From the NCBI GenBank assembly GCA_021826835.1, contig JAKAYH010000172.1, forward strand, positions 1 through 5,715: DNA of 5,715 nt. Direction: 5' to 3'. This DNA is from Thermoplasmata archaeon (lineage in GTDB: Archaea; Thermoplasmatota; Thermoplasmata; Thermoplasmatales; Thermoplasmataceae). The notes beneath the pieces are model-generated. The model had not been told where the DNA came from. It saw only the letters and a list, made by a program, of their open reading frames with translations, and searched no databases. The position numbers and the translations under genes are program-made. Within the stretch, counting starts at the first letter, position 1. Each line of letters starts with the position of its first letter. Below, in pieces: positions 5,352 through 5,715 of the stretch.

Positions 5352-5715
5352 TTATCTCCACAGAATTTTAGGGTATAACTTTAACCCAAATAACCCAGCA
5401 ACCTTCCTTGATCTCTCAGGTATCTCGGCGAGTGTTCTCCTTGCCCCATCCGATATGACATGTATCTTTGACATTTCGAAGAGATCTTCCTTCACAGGCA
5501 TCTTCTGCGACATGCCATTATCCTTCAGCATCTGGAGGATGCTGAAATACATGTAAAGCGGTACGAAGGATACGAAGAAATATCACCTAAGGCCGTCGGT
5601 TGTGTGCACATATGCCTTGTCGTTCTCCAGCTCGTTCTTCATGGCATCGAACGCAACATCCACTTCTTCCCGTGACCTGTAGAGTTCGTATATCTCCTTA
5701 GGATCGGACCGCATG
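5352..5715 (-). pseudogene. Degraded DDE transposase, C-terminal part (IS4-superfamily, IS1634-like)
   Basis: Reading from the right edge, one frame gives 43 residues (5714-5586), an in-frame TGA (5585-5583), and then a further 76 codons to the TAA at 5354-5352. The pieces join into one transposase end. YRSREEVDVAFDAMK has the Y-x2-R-x3-(E)-x6-K spacing of the IS4-superfamily signature, and NDKAYVHTTDGLR-stop-YFFVSFVPLYMYF is the usual hydrophobic strand, where relatives generally have Gly at the stop; GGA to TGA is one substitution. The glutamate of the DDE triad is Asp here. The methionine at 5714 is internal, and the gene continues beyond the window. A 66-residue frame beginning at 5552 is only the tail of this protein and not a gene. 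GC content (about 50%) exceeds that of the neighbouring GNAT gene (about 35%), in keeping with mobile origin. The exact IS family is uncertain. Confidence 0.8.

Noticed and set aside
5352..5552. 66-residue protein as an independent small gene
   Set aside because: Its frame continues upstream through a single TGA into recognisable transposase sequence, so it is the tail of a broken transposase.
5583..5585. TGA as a recoded selenocysteine or reassigned codon
   Set aside because: Relatives generally have Gly at this site, one substitution explains it, all other genes here use standard codons, and no SECIS-like structure was seen.

Overview
The window looks like chromosomal DNA from an archaeon, most likely a member of the Thermoplasmata (Thermoplasma/Ferroplasma-like). 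The case rests on three things. The left edge carries the C-terminal half of an archaeal TATA-binding protein. The TruD-type pseudouridine synthase is of the archaeal/eukaryal Pus7-like kind. Several genes lack a Shine-Dalgarno site and have an A/T box about 25 nt before the start codon, as in leaderless archaeal mRNAs. The placement in Thermoplasmata is an inference from the combination of futalosine-pathway menaquinone genes, AT-rich DNA and gene style; no marker was compared against a database.

Layout from left to right. (1) The end of the TBP gene on the + strand (to 265) converges on truD (277-1452, -), with only 11 bp between the stop codons and a perfect hairpin spanning the TBP stop. 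(2) truD is preceded in the same transcript by mqnC (1455-2564, -), separated by 2 bp. (3) A 152-bp divergent promoter region (2565-2716) separates mqnC from mqnE (2717-3826, +), which overlaps the start of an mqnA-like gene (3823-4575, +) by 4 bp. (4) A 234-bp AT-rich non-coding stretch (4576-4809) contains a GC-rich patch and inverted repeats. (5) A GNAT acetyltransferase gene (4810-5349, +) follows. (6) The right edge holds the degraded 3' end of a DDE transposase (5352 to beyond 5715, -), converging on the GNAT gene with a 2-bp gap.

The functional core is the futalosine route to menaquinone. The MqnA family dehydrates chorismate to 3-[(1-carboxyvinyl)oxy]benzoate. MqnE joins this to the 5'-deoxyadenosyl moiety of SAM to give aminofutalosine. 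After removal of the base by enzymes not seen here, MqnC cyclises dehypoxanthine futalosine. MqnE and MqnC are homologous radical-SAM enzymes of identical length (369 aa) encoded head to head, so one intergenic region probably controls both transcripts. MqnB, MqnD and the later prenylation and methylation genes are absent from the window. The gene tied to mqnC is a tRNA modification gene (truD) with no evident link to quinones.

No previously undescribed multi-gene system is visible. The points most worth a second look are the substituted active-site motifs in the MqnA-like protein, the divergent mqn arrangement with its palindrome, the palindrome in front of the GNAT gene, and the decayed transposase that ends flush against a host gene.
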